Assembly: GCA_934718135.1 (NCBI GenBank)
Contig: CAKUZW010000001.1
Coordinates: 1 to 64,000 of the forward strand
Direction: 5' to 3'
DNA from: an uncultured Candidatus Melainabacteria bacterium
GTDB taxonomy: Bacteria > Cyanobacteriota > Vampirovibrionia > Gastranaerophilales > Gastranaerophilaceae
Length of the DNA: 64,000 nucleotides
Positions within the stretch are counted from its first letter, which is position 1. Every line of letters starts with the position of its first letter. The notes under the pieces were generated by a model. That model saw only the letters and a list, made by a program, of their open reading frames with translations. It was not told the origin of the DNA and did not search any database. Shown in pieces: positions 8,353 to 15,355 of this stretch. The translations under genes were made by a program, and so were the position numbers.

Positions 8353-9015
8353 ATGTTTGAGATGGTAAAAAGAAATCTTTTGCAAATACAAGAAGAAATT
8401 GCACCTTGTAAACCTAGAATAATTGCAGTTACAAAGTATTTTGGCGAAGATGCAATCATTGCCGCATACCAAGCAGGATTGCGTGACTTCGGTGAATCAA
8501 GAGTAATTGAGGCTTCTTCTAAGATTGAAAATCTTCCAGATGAAATAAGGGGAAATTCAACATTTCATTTTATCGGTCATTTGCAAACTAATAAAGTGAA
8601 ACAAGCGGTAAAAGTTTTTGAATATATTCATTCGGTAGATTCTTTCAAACTTGCACAAAGTATTTCTCAACACGCAGCAGAAATCGGAAAAGTTCAAAAA
8701 GTACTTATTCAAATAAATAATGCTAATGAAGAACAAAAATTCGGATTTTCTAAAGAAAAAGTGTTTGAGGACTTTGCACAAATCAAAGAATTGGAAGGTT
8801 TGGAAGTCGTTGGTGTTATGAATATGGCACCATTGGGGATAGACGAAGTTGAGATTGGGAGGTTATTTTCTGAAATTGTTCAAATCAGAGATAATTTAGA
8901 AAAAGAATTTGACTGTAAATTAAACGAAATTTCAATGGGGATGAGTCAGGATTACAAAATCGCAGCTCAAAAAGGTTCAACAATGTTAAGGATAGGTAGA
9001 AAATTATTTAAATAA
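8353..9015 (+). CDS. yggS: Pyridoxal-phosphate homeostasis protein YggS/PROSC
   Basis: A 220-residue TIM-barrel protein that binds pyridoxal 5'-phosphate and keeps the free cofactor pool balanced. The PLP-binding Lys is in IIAVTKYF. Other family marks are FGESRVIEA (usually FGENRVQE), FHFIGHLQTNKVK, HSVDSFKLA, IQINNANEEQKFGF and EISMGMSQDYKIAAQKGSTMLRIG. GAGGTG precedes the ATG. It sits directly before sepF (18 bp), the order known from Firmicutes and Cyanobacteria (ylmE-ylmF). Confidence 0.95.
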   Translation: MFEMVKRNLLQIQEEIAPCKPRIIAVTKYFGEDAIIAAYQAGLRDFGESRVIEASSKIENLPDEIRGNSTFHFIGHLQTNKVKQAVKVFEYIHSVDSFKLAQSISQHAAEIGKVQKVLIQINNANEEQKFGFSKEKVFEDFAQIKELEGLEVVGVMNMAPLGIDEVEIGRLFSEIVQIRDNLEKEFDCKLNEISMGMSQDYKIAAQKGSTMLRIGRKLFK

Positions 9016-9033
9016 ATAAACGGAGGAAAAACG

Positions 9034-9558
9034 GTGGCAGCAATAGCAGATAGTTTCAGAAAAGTGGTAGATTTCGTAATGGATGGTTTCCGTGGCGAAA
9101 ACCCTTTTGCAGATATGAATGAAGATGACAATTATGATGATGATTATGATTATGTAGAAGAAGGTAGTGCATTGAGAGAAGTTGCTCCATCTTATGCAAC
9201 TCCGGCTCCTATGGTTGAAAAACACCAAGAAGCAAAAATCCTTAATCACCCTAACTTTAATAGAGGGGGAAATGAAGTTGTTGTTGTTGAACCTCGTTCA
9301 TTTGACGATGCTGCTACTATCGTTCAACACCTTAAAGATAGAAAGATTGTTATGCTTAACTTGCACTTGTTAGACAAAGAACAATCTCAAAGAACAATTG
9401 ATTTCGTATGCGGAGCATCTCAAGCTCTTAACGGAAATCCTAAAAAAGTTGGTGATTTGGTATTTGTATTTGCTCCTAGCAATGTTACTTTATCCGCAGA
9501 TACCACAACTCAACAAAGCAAGTTTAATGATTCATTGTGGAGAACTTCTCTACAATAG
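9034..9558 (+). CDS. sepF: Cell division protein SepF
   Basis: A 174-residue protein starting at GTG (GGAGG 9 nt upstream). SepF anchors and bundles FtsZ at the septum. The N-terminal amphipathic stretch (AIADSFRKVVDFVMDGF) is the presumed membrane hook. An acidic low-complexity linker (DMNEDDNYDDDYDYVEEG) follows. The C-terminal SepF fold (about 80-165) includes VVVEPRSFDDAATIVQHLKDRKIVMLNLHLLD, RTIDFVCGASQALNG and VFVFAPSNVTL. Together with yggS it forms a two-gene unit closed by a terminator at 9598-9628. Confidence 0.95.
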   Translation: MAAIADSFRKVVDFVMDGFRGENPFADMNEDDNYDDDYDYVEEGSALREVAPSYATPAPMVEKHQEAKILNHPNFNRGGNEVVVVEPRSFDDAATIVQHLKDRKIVMLNLHLLDKEQSQRTIDFVCGASQALNGNPKKVGDLVFVFAPSNVTLSADTTTQQSKFNDSLWRTSLQ

Positions 9559-9597
9559 AACATTTTTGGTATGAAAAGAGAGATAGTTTAAATAATG

Positions 9598-9628
9598 GGC
9601 GGTTCATAATTTGACCGCCTTTTTTTTT
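9598..9628 (+). terminator. Terminator after sepF
   Basis: The stem GGCGGT / ACCGCC with a short loop is followed by nine T. Confidence 0.85.
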
Positions 9629-9686
9629 ATTATTGTTCAATTATCAGAATGATTGATTTTTTGATAAATAATATTAAAATTGAACT

Positions 9687-10334
9687 ATGAAAAAGTTTAT
9701 ATTAAGTTCATTATTAATACTGTTTGGACTTTTAACGTTTTCTTCTGTTCCTGTTTTTTCAGAACAACAGGCTGTATCGTATCCTGAAGATGTTGATGCC
9801 CAAGCGATTGCAGATGATGAGTACACCGAAGATATTGATGTTGAACAAATGTATCGTGATATGCCTGTTCCGGATTTTCAATACGTACACAATATTGACC
9901 CCGGGGAATATCAGGATATAATGAATTCCACTTGGTCTCCGTATCCGCTGTTTCGATTGACCGCTCCATTGTATTTCAAATCTATTTCAATTGAACCGGG
10001 GTATTATCTTTTAACCCCAAGAGAACATGACGGGGCATGGTTTATGTTATTTAAAGAAGCTGGAAAAGTTAAATATATCGTACCTTGTTATAAAAAAGAA
10101 ATGGTACCTATGAATTTTTACGAAAACCATTTGCCACAAGTCAAGATGACAAAACCGCAACTTATCCGAGAAAAATTTCTGAATATGGTCGGTAAAAATG
10201 TTAAAAGTTCTAAACGTAAACCTACCCCTGATACTTATTTGGAAGCCGAAGATTTGAACAATAATTTTGTTTCTATAATTGTTTATTGGGGAAATTACAG
10301 ATATTATTTCGTCTTACGTACAATCCAATTGTAG
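9687..10334 (+). CDS. Exported protein of unknown function
   Basis: A 215-residue protein with a clear Sec signal peptide (MKKFILSSLLILFGLLTFSS...VFSEQQ, cleavage near residue 26). An acidic segment (DVDAQAIADDEYTEDIDVEQMY) follows. The rest is Tyr/Pro-rich and mixed alpha/beta, with FKSISIEPGYYLLTPREHDGAWFMLFKEAGKVKYIVPCYKK. No known domain is recognised. The start has no ribosome-binding site, but TAAAAT ends exactly 6 nt before the ATG, so the mRNA is predicted to be leaderless. It is likely periplasmic. The next gene is another exported protein 59 bp downstream. Confidence 0.75.
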   Translation: MKKFILSSLLILFGLLTFSSVPVFSEQQAVSYPEDVDAQAIADDEYTEDIDVEQMYRDMPVPDFQYVHNIDPGEYQDIMNSTWSPYPLFRLTAPLYFKSISIEPGYYLLTPREHDGAWFMLFKEAGKVKYIVPCYKKEMVPMNFYENHLPQVKMTKPQLIREKFLNMVGKNVKSSKRKPTPDTYLEAEDLNNNFVSIIVYWGNYRYYFVLRTIQL

Positions 10335-10393
10335 TATTTATTTTAAAGTTCTGTTGTAATAGAATATTTTTACAAAATATTGGAGGAAAATTT

Positions 10394-10765
10394 ATGAAAA
10401 ATCTTATAAAAATTTTTATGGCAATCACGTTGATTTTTGGAGGTTTAGGAGCATTTGCAAATTATTTTAATCCAAACCTTGATGTCCACGAAGTTCGAGC
10501 AAGTCATATTTTAGTAAAAACTCGTCCGGAAGCTGTAAAAATAAAAAAAGAAATTGAAAAAGGTGACATTACATTTGAAGATGCCGCAAGAGAATATTCT
10601 TTATGTCCATCAGGTCAAAATGGTGGAGATTTGGGCTTTTTTAATAGAAAACAAATGGTGCAACAATTCTCAGATGCTGCATTTGACCTGAAAGTCGGAC
10701 AAATTTCAGATCCTGTCGGAACAAAATTCGGTTGGCACATAATTAAAACAACCGCTAAAAGATAG
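10394..10765 (+). CDS. Exported parvulin-type peptidyl-prolyl isomerase
   Basis: A 123-residue protein. The start at 10394 is chosen because GGAGG lies 7 nt upstream and a signal peptide follows at once (MKNLIKIFMAITLIFGGLGAFA). A single rotamase (PpiC) domain covers residues 35-122: VRASHILVKTRPEAVKIKKEI, FEDAAREYSLCPSGQNGGDLGFF, VGTKFGWHIIK. It should catalyse cis-trans isomerisation of prolyl bonds in the periplasm. The lack of a SurA-like chaperone domain makes it a minimal PpiC. It is convergent with the Xre gene, with 1 bp between the stop codons and no obvious terminator. Confidence 0.93.
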   Translation: MKNLIKIFMAITLIFGGLGAFANYFNPNLDVHEVRASHILVKTRPEAVKIKKEIEKGDITFEDAAREYSLCPSGQNGGDLGFFNRKQMVQQFSDAAFDLKVGQISDPVGTKFGWHIIKTTAKR

Positions 10766-10766
10766 T

Positions 10767-11012
10767 TTATAAAAGGTTAGAAAATTTTTCTAATTCTGCA
10801 AAATCAAAGAATTCTTTCATTGAGATACCAAGACCATTGCAAATTTTCAAAATTGTATATGCTCTTGGTTCTTTCATATTGCGTTCAATTTCGCTCAATC
10901 CACCTTTTGAAATTCCACTTTGGTAGGCGAGTTGTTCGAGTGTCAGTTTATTGGATTTCCGCAAAGCTGAAATCCTTTGGCATATTATTTTGTTGAATTC
11001 TTGGTTAATCAT
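10767..11012 (-). CDS. Xre-family repressor divergent from a prepilin gene
   Basis: An 81-residue protein that is almost entirely a Cro/C1 HTH: ISALRKSNKLTLEQLAYQSGISKGGLSEIERNMKEPRAYTILKICNGLGISMKEFF. No ribosome site precedes the ATG. TATATT lies exactly 6 nt upstream (11019-11024), so a leaderless mRNA is predicted. A palindrome (11026-11041) touches this -10 element, and a second copy (11079-11094) covers the predicted start site of the divergent promoter. The simplest reading is a repressor that controls itself and the prepilin gene at 11189. A second prepilin locus (22 kb) has the same arrangement with a different HTH gene. Confidence 0.88.
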   Translation of the reverse strand: MINQEFNKIICQRISALRKSNKLTLEQLAYQSGISKGGLSEIERNMKEPRAYTILKICNGLGISMKEFFDFAELEKFSNLL

Positions 11013-11025
11013 TCTTGTAATATAA

Positions 11026-11041
11026 CTTCATACATGTGAAC
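11026..11041. promoter_or_regulatory. Operator 1 of the Xre repressor
   Basis: CTTCATACATGTGAAC matches operator 2 at 14 of 16 positions. It adjoins the -10 hexamer of the Xre gene and lies upstream of the -35 of the plus-strand promoter. The two sites are 53 bp apart, about five helical turns, so they face the same side of the DNA. Confidence 0.65.
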
Positions 11042-11048
11042 TGGTATG

Positions 11049-11077
11049 TTGATATTACTCCAATAAAATTTTATAAT
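11049..11077 (+). promoter_or_regulatory. Promoter of the prepilin gene at 11189
   Basis: TTGATA, a 17-bp spacer and TATAAT give a near-consensus vegetative promoter. The start of transcription (about 11084) falls within operator 2, so bound repressor would block initiation. The leader before the gene is about 105 nt and contains a purine-rich tract (GGAAAAGGAAATAAG) related to the dispersed (GGAAATA)n repeat. Confidence 0.75.
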
Positions 11078-11078
11078 A

Positions 11079-11094
11079 GTTCACACATGTGAAC
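11079..11094. promoter_or_regulatory. Operator 2 of the Xre repressor
   Basis: GTTCACACATGTGAAC is a palindrome with one mismatched centre pair. It begins 2 bp after the TATAAT of the plus-strand promoter. Confidence 0.65.
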
Positions 11095-11188
11095 ATTTTA
11101 AAAATAAGGAAAAGTTTATAAGTTAATAAGAGATTTAAATGGAAAAGGAAATAAGTTCATTACGTAATAAAAGAAAGGAATAAATAAG

Positions 11189-11941
11189 ATGAAAAAGAAA
11201 GCCTCTTTCACCCTAGCCGAAGGTGCTACGCACGTAGATTTGCCACCAACAAAGGTGAAACTTGCGTTTACATTAGCAGAAGTTTTAATCACTCTTGGCA
11301 TAATCGGTGTAGTTGCGGCGATGACAATTCCTACACTTATTGAAAATTACCAAAAGAGCCAAACGGTAACAAAACTTCAACGTGCAATTTCTGTAATCAA
11401 TCAAGCTTATAAATTGTCTTATGATGATGTTGGAGAGCCAAACATTCAGGACTCTTTTGAAATGGGACCGGAACAGTATTTCAAAACATATTGGGCTCCA
11501 TATTTAAAAGTGCTGACTTATTGTTCAGGATATGCAGTTTGTGGATATAAGAATAATTATCCATTTACTTATGTGGATAATTCAAATATGAATGCAATGG
11601 TTTATGATCCGACTACAAGAGTTTCTTTTTTGACTGCTGACGGTTTCTTTTATATTGTCTACACCGCAAACTATAAGTCTGGTAGTATGACCGAAAGGCA
11701 ACCGTATTATATGATTTTGGTGGATATAAATGGTTCTACTGGTCCGAATAGAGCAGGAAGAGATGTGTTTTTATTGACTCGAACTCAAGAAGATGGTGGT
11801 GGTGTTCAACCTTACGGGTATAGTGCTTTATCACAAAATGTTAGAAATGGCTGTTTGAGTTTAGGGCAGACTTGTGCAGACTATATAAGGCGTTCGGGGT
11901 GGAAAATTGGTAAGGATTATCCTTGGAAGGTTAAAAAATAG
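11189..11941 (+). CDS. Type IV prepilin-like protein with duplicated FTLAE leader
   Basis: A 250-residue protein. Its N-terminus has two prepilin cleavage-type motifs. The first is MKKKASFTLAEG. After a 14-residue spacer (GATHVDLPPTKVKLA) comes the canonical FTLAEVLITLGIIGVVAAMT, with the hydrophobic helix, Glu at +5 and a typical pseudopilin stalk. The C-terminal part has cysteines (YCSGYAVCGY; CLSLGQTCADY) and the motif VDINGSTGPNRAGRDVF, which a second prepilin in this window shares. It should be cleaved by prepilin peptidase and act in a type IV pilus or type II secretion-like machine. The spacer DNA is identical to one in the prepilin gene at 22562. AAAGGA lies 9 nt before the ATG. Expression is probably controlled by the divergent Xre protein. 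Confidence 0.88.
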   Translation: MKKKASFTLAEGATHVDLPPTKVKLAFTLAEVLITLGIIGVVAAMTIPTLIENYQKSQTVTKLQRAISVINQAYKLSYDDVGEPNIQDSFEMGPEQYFKTYWAPYLKVLTYCSGYAVCGYKNNYPFTYVDNSNMNAMVYDPTTRVSFLTADGFFYIVYTANYKSGSMTERQPYYMILVDINGSTGPNRAGRDVFLLTRTQEDGGGVQPYGYSALSQNVRNGCLSLGQTCADYIRRSGWKIGKDYPWKVKK

Positions 11942-12004
11942 CCTTATCCATTCATATCTTTGCCCAAAATCATTAATCCAAGCTTAACAAAATTACAAAA
12001 AGTA

Positions 12005-12033
12005 TCGACAATTTGTTATTTTTGTTGTATGGT
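12005..12033 (+). promoter_or_regulatory. Possible promoter of rplI
   Basis: TCGACA, a 17-bp spacer and TATGGT lie 44 nt before the rplI start. The match is moderate. Confidence 0.35.
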
Positions 12034-12076
12034 TGGGCTACATGCAGAAATATAGATTTAAAAGGAGAATTTTACA

Positions 12077-12574
12077 ATGCAAGTTATATTAAAAAAAGAA
12101 ATTCAAAATTTAGGCGAAGTTGGCGATATCATTAACGTTAAAGACGGTTATGCCAGAAACTTCTTATTACCTCAAGGTGCTGCTGAAATTGCAACTGCAG
12201 GTGCTTTAGAAAATAGAGAAAAAAATATCGCTAGAATTAAAGCTAAACAAGAAAAATTACATCAAGAAGCTTTAGAAAAAGCTGCTGCTATCGAAAAATT
12301 CGGCAAATTAGAATTGTCAGCTAAAGCTGGTGAATCAGGTAAATTGTTTGGTACAATTACTACTAAAAAATTGGCTGAAGAATTGGCAGCTCAAGCTGGT
12401 ATCGAAGTTGACAGAAAAGCTGTTTCTTTGAACGCTCCTATCAACAAAATCGGTAACTACATTATGTTAATCAAATTAACTTCTAAAGTTAAATGCGAAT
12501 TGAACGTTTCAGTTTCTGCTTCTGAAGTTGTTAAAGAATCAATTGAAGAAACTGTTGAAGAAGCTGCTGAATAG
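12077..12574 (+). CDS. rplI: 50S ribosomal protein L9
   Basis: A 165-residue protein. The N-terminal RNA-binding domain has the L9 signature: VILKKEIQNLGEVGDIINVKDGYARNFLLPQGAAEIAT. A long connecting helix (ENREKNIARIKAKQEKLHQEALEKAAAI) and the C-terminal domain (SGKLFGTITTKKLAEEL...) follow. The tail is acidic. Codon use favours GCT, AAA and GAA strongly, as expected for a highly expressed gene. AAGGAG lies 10 nt before the ATG. The usual neighbours (rpsF, ssb, rpsR, dnaB) are absent here. Confidence 0.97.
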   Translation: MQVILKKEIQNLGEVGDIINVKDGYARNFLLPQGAAEIATAGALENREKNIARIKAKQEKLHQEALEKAAAIEKFGKLELSAKAGESGKLFGTITTKKLAEELAAQAGIEVDRKAVSLNAPINKIGNYIMLIKLTSKVKCELNVSVSASEVVKESIEETVEEAAE

Positions 12575-12597
12575 TTTTGACCGGTCTAAGGAGAAAG

Positions 12598-12729
12598 ATG
12601 AACCGTTATTCAAGTTTAAAAATTCAAACTTTGGCAATTGGCTCTCTTTTTCATGATGGTTTGATGAACGTAAAAATTCGCGGTTTGCAAATATTAACAA
12701 AAACGAAGGTATTAATGTCCGATTTGTAA
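12598..12729 (+). CDS. Possible small protein downstream of rplI (43 aa)
   Basis: This is an open frame of 43 codons with an excellent ribosome site (TAAGGAG 6 nt before the ATG), 23 bp after rplI. The product begins MNRYSSLKIQTLAIGSL and ends LMSDL. It has no recognised motif. Its last codons lie inside the loop of the terminator at 12700-12752, so the stop codon is read within that structure. It could be a real small protein or a short leader-type peptide. The strong ribosome site is the main support. Confidence 0.45.
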   Translation: MNRYSSLKIQTLAIGSLFHDGLMNVKIRGLQILTKTKVLMSDL

Positions 12730-12752
12730 AAGACTTGCCTTCGTTTTGTTTT
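12700..12752 (+). terminator. Terminator after rplI and the small frame
   Basis: AAAACGAAGG pairs perfectly with CCTTCGTTTT across a 28-base loop and is followed by GTTTTT. Confidence 0.7.
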
Positions 12753-12777
12753 TGAAAATATTAGAAGTGAGGTTATT

Positions 12778-13530
12778 TTGACTGTTAAATTGGCAATCAC
12801 AGGTAAAGGTGGAAGTGGGAAAACAACTATAGTAAAGGCTTTTATGCACCTTTTTCAGGAGATGTTTCCGGAAAAATCAATTTTGTTGTTTGATAATGAT
12901 TTAACTAGTGAACTTGGTCATAGTTTTGGGCTTGATATCAGAAATACGATTTATGGTATCAGAAGCGGTAAACATGAATATAAAACCGGAATTCCTGAGG
13001 ATATGACCAAACAAGAGTATATCGAATGGGCAATGGAAGATATTCTTGTTCCAATAAATGATAATGTTGATATTATTGAATCTTGGTTTGTTGGTTCAAA
13101 GGATTGCAGATGCCCGATTACAAAACAGATTAATGATGCAGTTTTAAAGCTTATTAATCGTTATGATATTGTGATTTTCGATTGCGAATTTGATTTGAAG
13201 TATCTTAATCAACTTGTTGATACCGATGTTGATTGTACAATTATTGTCGCAAAACCGTCAGAAGAATCTGCACATTTGGCTAAGCGTATTGAAGAATTTA
13301 GTGCAAAATACGCAGCAGGCAATCAGTTGGGCGTTGTAATAAATAAGGTTGACAATGATAATTTATCTCCGGTTTATGAATTGTTGAAAAAATATGATTT
13401 GGATGTTTTAGGTACAATTCCTTTTGATACAGATTTGAAAAACAATCCAATGACAAGAGAATCTGTTGCTGTTCAAAATGCAATCAAAGAATTTTATTTC
13501 AGATTAAATTTACCTCAAGCAAAACAATAG
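12778..13530 (+). CDS. CooC-like P-loop ATPase (MinD/ParA superfamily)
   Basis: A 250-residue protein starting at TTG (GAGG 7 nt upstream). The deviant Walker A motif ITGKGGSGKTT (residues 7-17) and Asp in LLFDND (Walker A' region) place it in the MinD/NifH/CooC class of dimeric ATPases. Residues 110-112 are Cys-Arg-Cys. In the CO dehydrogenase maturation ATPase CooC1 a Cys-x-Cys at almost the same position binds the metal between subunits. IVIFDCEFDLKYL, IIVAKPSEES and GVVINKVDND are the remaining core motifs. A role in loading metal into an enzyme is an inference. No CO dehydrogenase or hydrogenase gene is in the window. It lies 10 bp before folD, probably in one operon. Folate one-carbon metabolism feeds the Wood-Ljungdahl route, but the link is weak. 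Confidence 0.8.
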   Translation: MTVKLAITGKGGSGKTTIVKAFMHLFQEMFPEKSILLFDNDLTSELGHSFGLDIRNTIYGIRSGKHEYKTGIPEDMTKQEYIEWAMEDILVPINDNVDIIESWFVGSKDCRCPITKQINDAVLKLINRYDIVIFDCEFDLKYLNQLVDTDVDCTIIVAKPSEESAHLAKRIEEFSAKYAAGNQLGVVINKVDNDNLSPVYELLKKYDLDVLGTIPFDTDLKNNPMTRESVAVQNAIKEFYFRLNLPQAKQ

Positions 13531-13540
13531 TGGAGTACAA

Positions 13541-14374
13541 ATGGCGGAAATTTTAGACGGGAAAAAATTAAGAGATAAGTTACTTGATAATTTAAAACTA
13601 AAGTTAGACGGGTTTAAAAATAAACCTACTCTTGTGGTTATTTTAGTTGGGGACAATCCTGCAAGTAAGATTTATGTGAACAATAAGAAAAAAATGGCTG
13701 AAAGGGTTGGTATAAATTCAGAAGTCATTAATTATCCTGCAAATATTACTGAACAAGAGCTGTTGAACAAGATTGAAGAACTTAATAATGACAAAAATGT
13801 TACGGCAATATTGGTTCAGTTGCCGCTTCCTGAACATATTTCAAAGGAAAATGTGATGAACACAATCCTTCCTTCTAAAGATGTTGACGGGTTTACTCCG
13901 TATAATTTCGGAAAATTATTTTCCGGTGAAGTTCCGACAGTGTATCCTTGCACTCCGAAAGGAATAATTCTATTGTTGGACGAATATAATATTCCAATAG
14001 AGGGTAAACATGTTGTTATTGTTGGTCGTTCAAATATTGTCGGGCGTCCGCTTTCTCAAATGTTGCTGAACCGTAATGCTACTGTTACTGTGTGTCACAG
14101 TTATACTAAAAATTTATCTGAGATAACAAAAACCGCAGATATCTTAATTTCTGCGGCAGGGAAAAAAATTATAGAAGGGGAAATGTTAAAATCTGGTTGT
14201 GTGATAGTAGATGTTGGTATTTTCAAAGATGAGAACGGGAAAACCCGTGGAGACGTTGATTTTGACTCTGCTTCAAAAGTTGCATCATACATATCACCTG
14301 TTCCTGGAGGTGTTGGACCAATGACAATTGCTTCATTGATGCTCAACACTGTGGAACTTTTTGAAAAACAGTAA
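13541..14374 (+). CDS. folD: Bifunctional methylene-THF dehydrogenase / methenyl-THF cyclohydrolase
   Basis: A 277-residue enzyme that interconverts 5,10-methylene-, methenyl- and 10-formyl-tetrahydrofolate using NADP. Seen motifs: VILVGDNPASKIYVNNKKKMAERVGI, which contains the Tyr and Lys of the cyclohydrolase site; VQLPLPEHI; PSKDVDGFTPYNFGKL; the NADP-binding VVIVGRSNIVGRPLSQML; and the closing PVPGGVGPMTIASLM. Length is normal. It is probably co-transcribed with the CooC-like gene (10-bp gap). Confidence 0.97.
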   Translation: MAEILDGKKLRDKLLDNLKLKLDGFKNKPTLVVILVGDNPASKIYVNNKKKMAERVGINSEVINYPANITEQELLNKIEELNNDKNVTAILVQLPLPEHISKENVMNTILPSKDVDGFTPYNFGKLFSGEVPTVYPCTPKGIILLLDEYNIPIEGKHVVIVGRSNIVGRPLSQMLLNRNATVTVCHSYTKNLSEITKTADILISAAGKKIIEGEMLKSGCVIVDVGIFKDENGKTRGDVDFDSASKVASYISPVPGGVGPMTIASLMLNTVELFEKQ

Positions 14375-14393
14375 GTATTGTTATTTAAACTTG

Positions 14394-14723
14394 TTATGAA
14401 TTTACAAGGTTTAAAGTACAACTTGTTTTGATGTTGTTGTTTACAAGTGTCTTCAAACTTGAAATTTCGTTTTCAATTGCAGTCAATTGTGAATCGACAG
14501 AATCTTTCTGAGTTCCTAATTGTTCATCAAGTTGGCTGTAGTAGATATAATCAGCATCATCGGTGTAATCAGATGCACTATCTCCTGAATATTTGTTTTG
14601 AACTTCAGCCATTTGTGCTTCAGCAACAGTGATTTGGTTTTGAATTGAAGTGTATTGGAATTGTAAAAAGTTTTTTTGTAAAGTCAATAAACTCTTTTGA
14701 CTTGCTAATGCTAAAAATGCCAT
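14394..14723 (-). CDS. Small helical protein, lineage-specific
   Basis: A 109-residue soluble protein with strong heptad character in two segments: LALASQKSLLTLQKNFLQFQYTSIQNQITVAEAQM, and later QKDSVDSQLTAIENEISSLKTLV. These are joined by an Asp/Tyr-rich loop (SGDSASDYTDDADYIYY). It looks like a two-helix coiled coil, possibly oligomeric. AGGAG lies 7 nt before the ATG. No family with a known role is recognised. It stands alone on this strand. Confidence 0.7.
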   Translation of the reverse strand: MAFLALASQKSLLTLQKNFLQFQYTSIQNQITVAEAQMAEVQNKYSGDSASDYTDDADYIYYSQLDEQLGTQKDSVDSQLTAIENEISSLKTLVNNNIKTSCTLNLVNS

Positions 14724-14837
14724 GTCTCGTCTCCTTATTTATTCTTTTAAGCTCTCGTACTTATATAAAGTATTTTGAAAATGTTCAATTTCACAAAAGG
14801 ATTTATTTGTAACATTTGTTTACAAATAAATTGCTGT

Positions 14838-14878
14838 ATAAAAAACAAGTACCAAATTAGCTAATTTGGTACTTGTTT
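14838..14878 (-). terminator. Terminator formed by a perfect 36-nt palindrome
   Basis: Positions 14843-14878 are a loop-free perfect palindrome (18-bp arms, centre AGCT). On the minus strand it is followed by TTTTTTATAC, so it should stop the transcript of the 14903-15280 gene. The absence of a loop and the arm length are unusual. Confidence 0.7.
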
Positions 14879-14902
14879 AAAATTTATGTTAAAAGACTTC
14901 AA

Positions 14903-15280
14903 TTATTTTACAGATGAAAGTTTTTCGATTACTTTACTTAAACCTTCGTTTATTGTTTGGTATTTTAGTTTTTCGTTGTAAATTTTATTAGCTACTTTCA
15001 CTGCACTTTTGATAGCTTCTAATGGTTTTGTTGATGAGAATTCTTGTCCACCAATTTTTGCACATAATTTTTCTTCTAAAGAGCTACTTCTAATAGTTGA
15101 TAAATATATATCAGCACTATTTTGTTTTTGAGATTCAATAAGTTTGTTTAATGCAGTTGTTTCTTCAGGGCTATTAATATTTTTCCAAAGGTAATTGCTT
15201 ACTTTGTTCTTTTCTTTTGGTTCTGCATATATTGAGCCAAAAGATGTTGCTTGTTGATATGGATTTACTTTAGTTATCAT
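14903..15280 (-). CDS. Hypothetical protein with N-terminal FG motif
   Basis: A 125-residue soluble, mostly helical protein (KLIESQKQNSADIYLST, LEAIKSAVKVANKIYNEKL). The N-terminus MITKVNPYQQATSFGSIYAEP carries a short S-F-G-S-I-Y motif. Four other otherwise unrelated proteins in the window have a comparable 'xFG/xFK' motif near the start. AAAGGAG lies 7 nt before the ATG. No function can be given. The residues after 25 may form a helical bundle. Confidence 0.65.
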   Translation of the reverse strand: MITKVNPYQQATSFGSIYAEPKEKNKVSNYLWKNINSPEETTALNKLIESQKQNSADIYLSTIRSSSLEEKLCAKIGGQEFSSTKPLEAIKSAVKVANKIYNEKLKYQTINEGLSKVIEKLSSVK

Positions 15281-15355
15281 TTATTTACTCCTTTTGCTTT
15301 TATATATTTCAAATCTCGTAAAAATATTTTTTGCTATTAATATAAATATTTTTTG

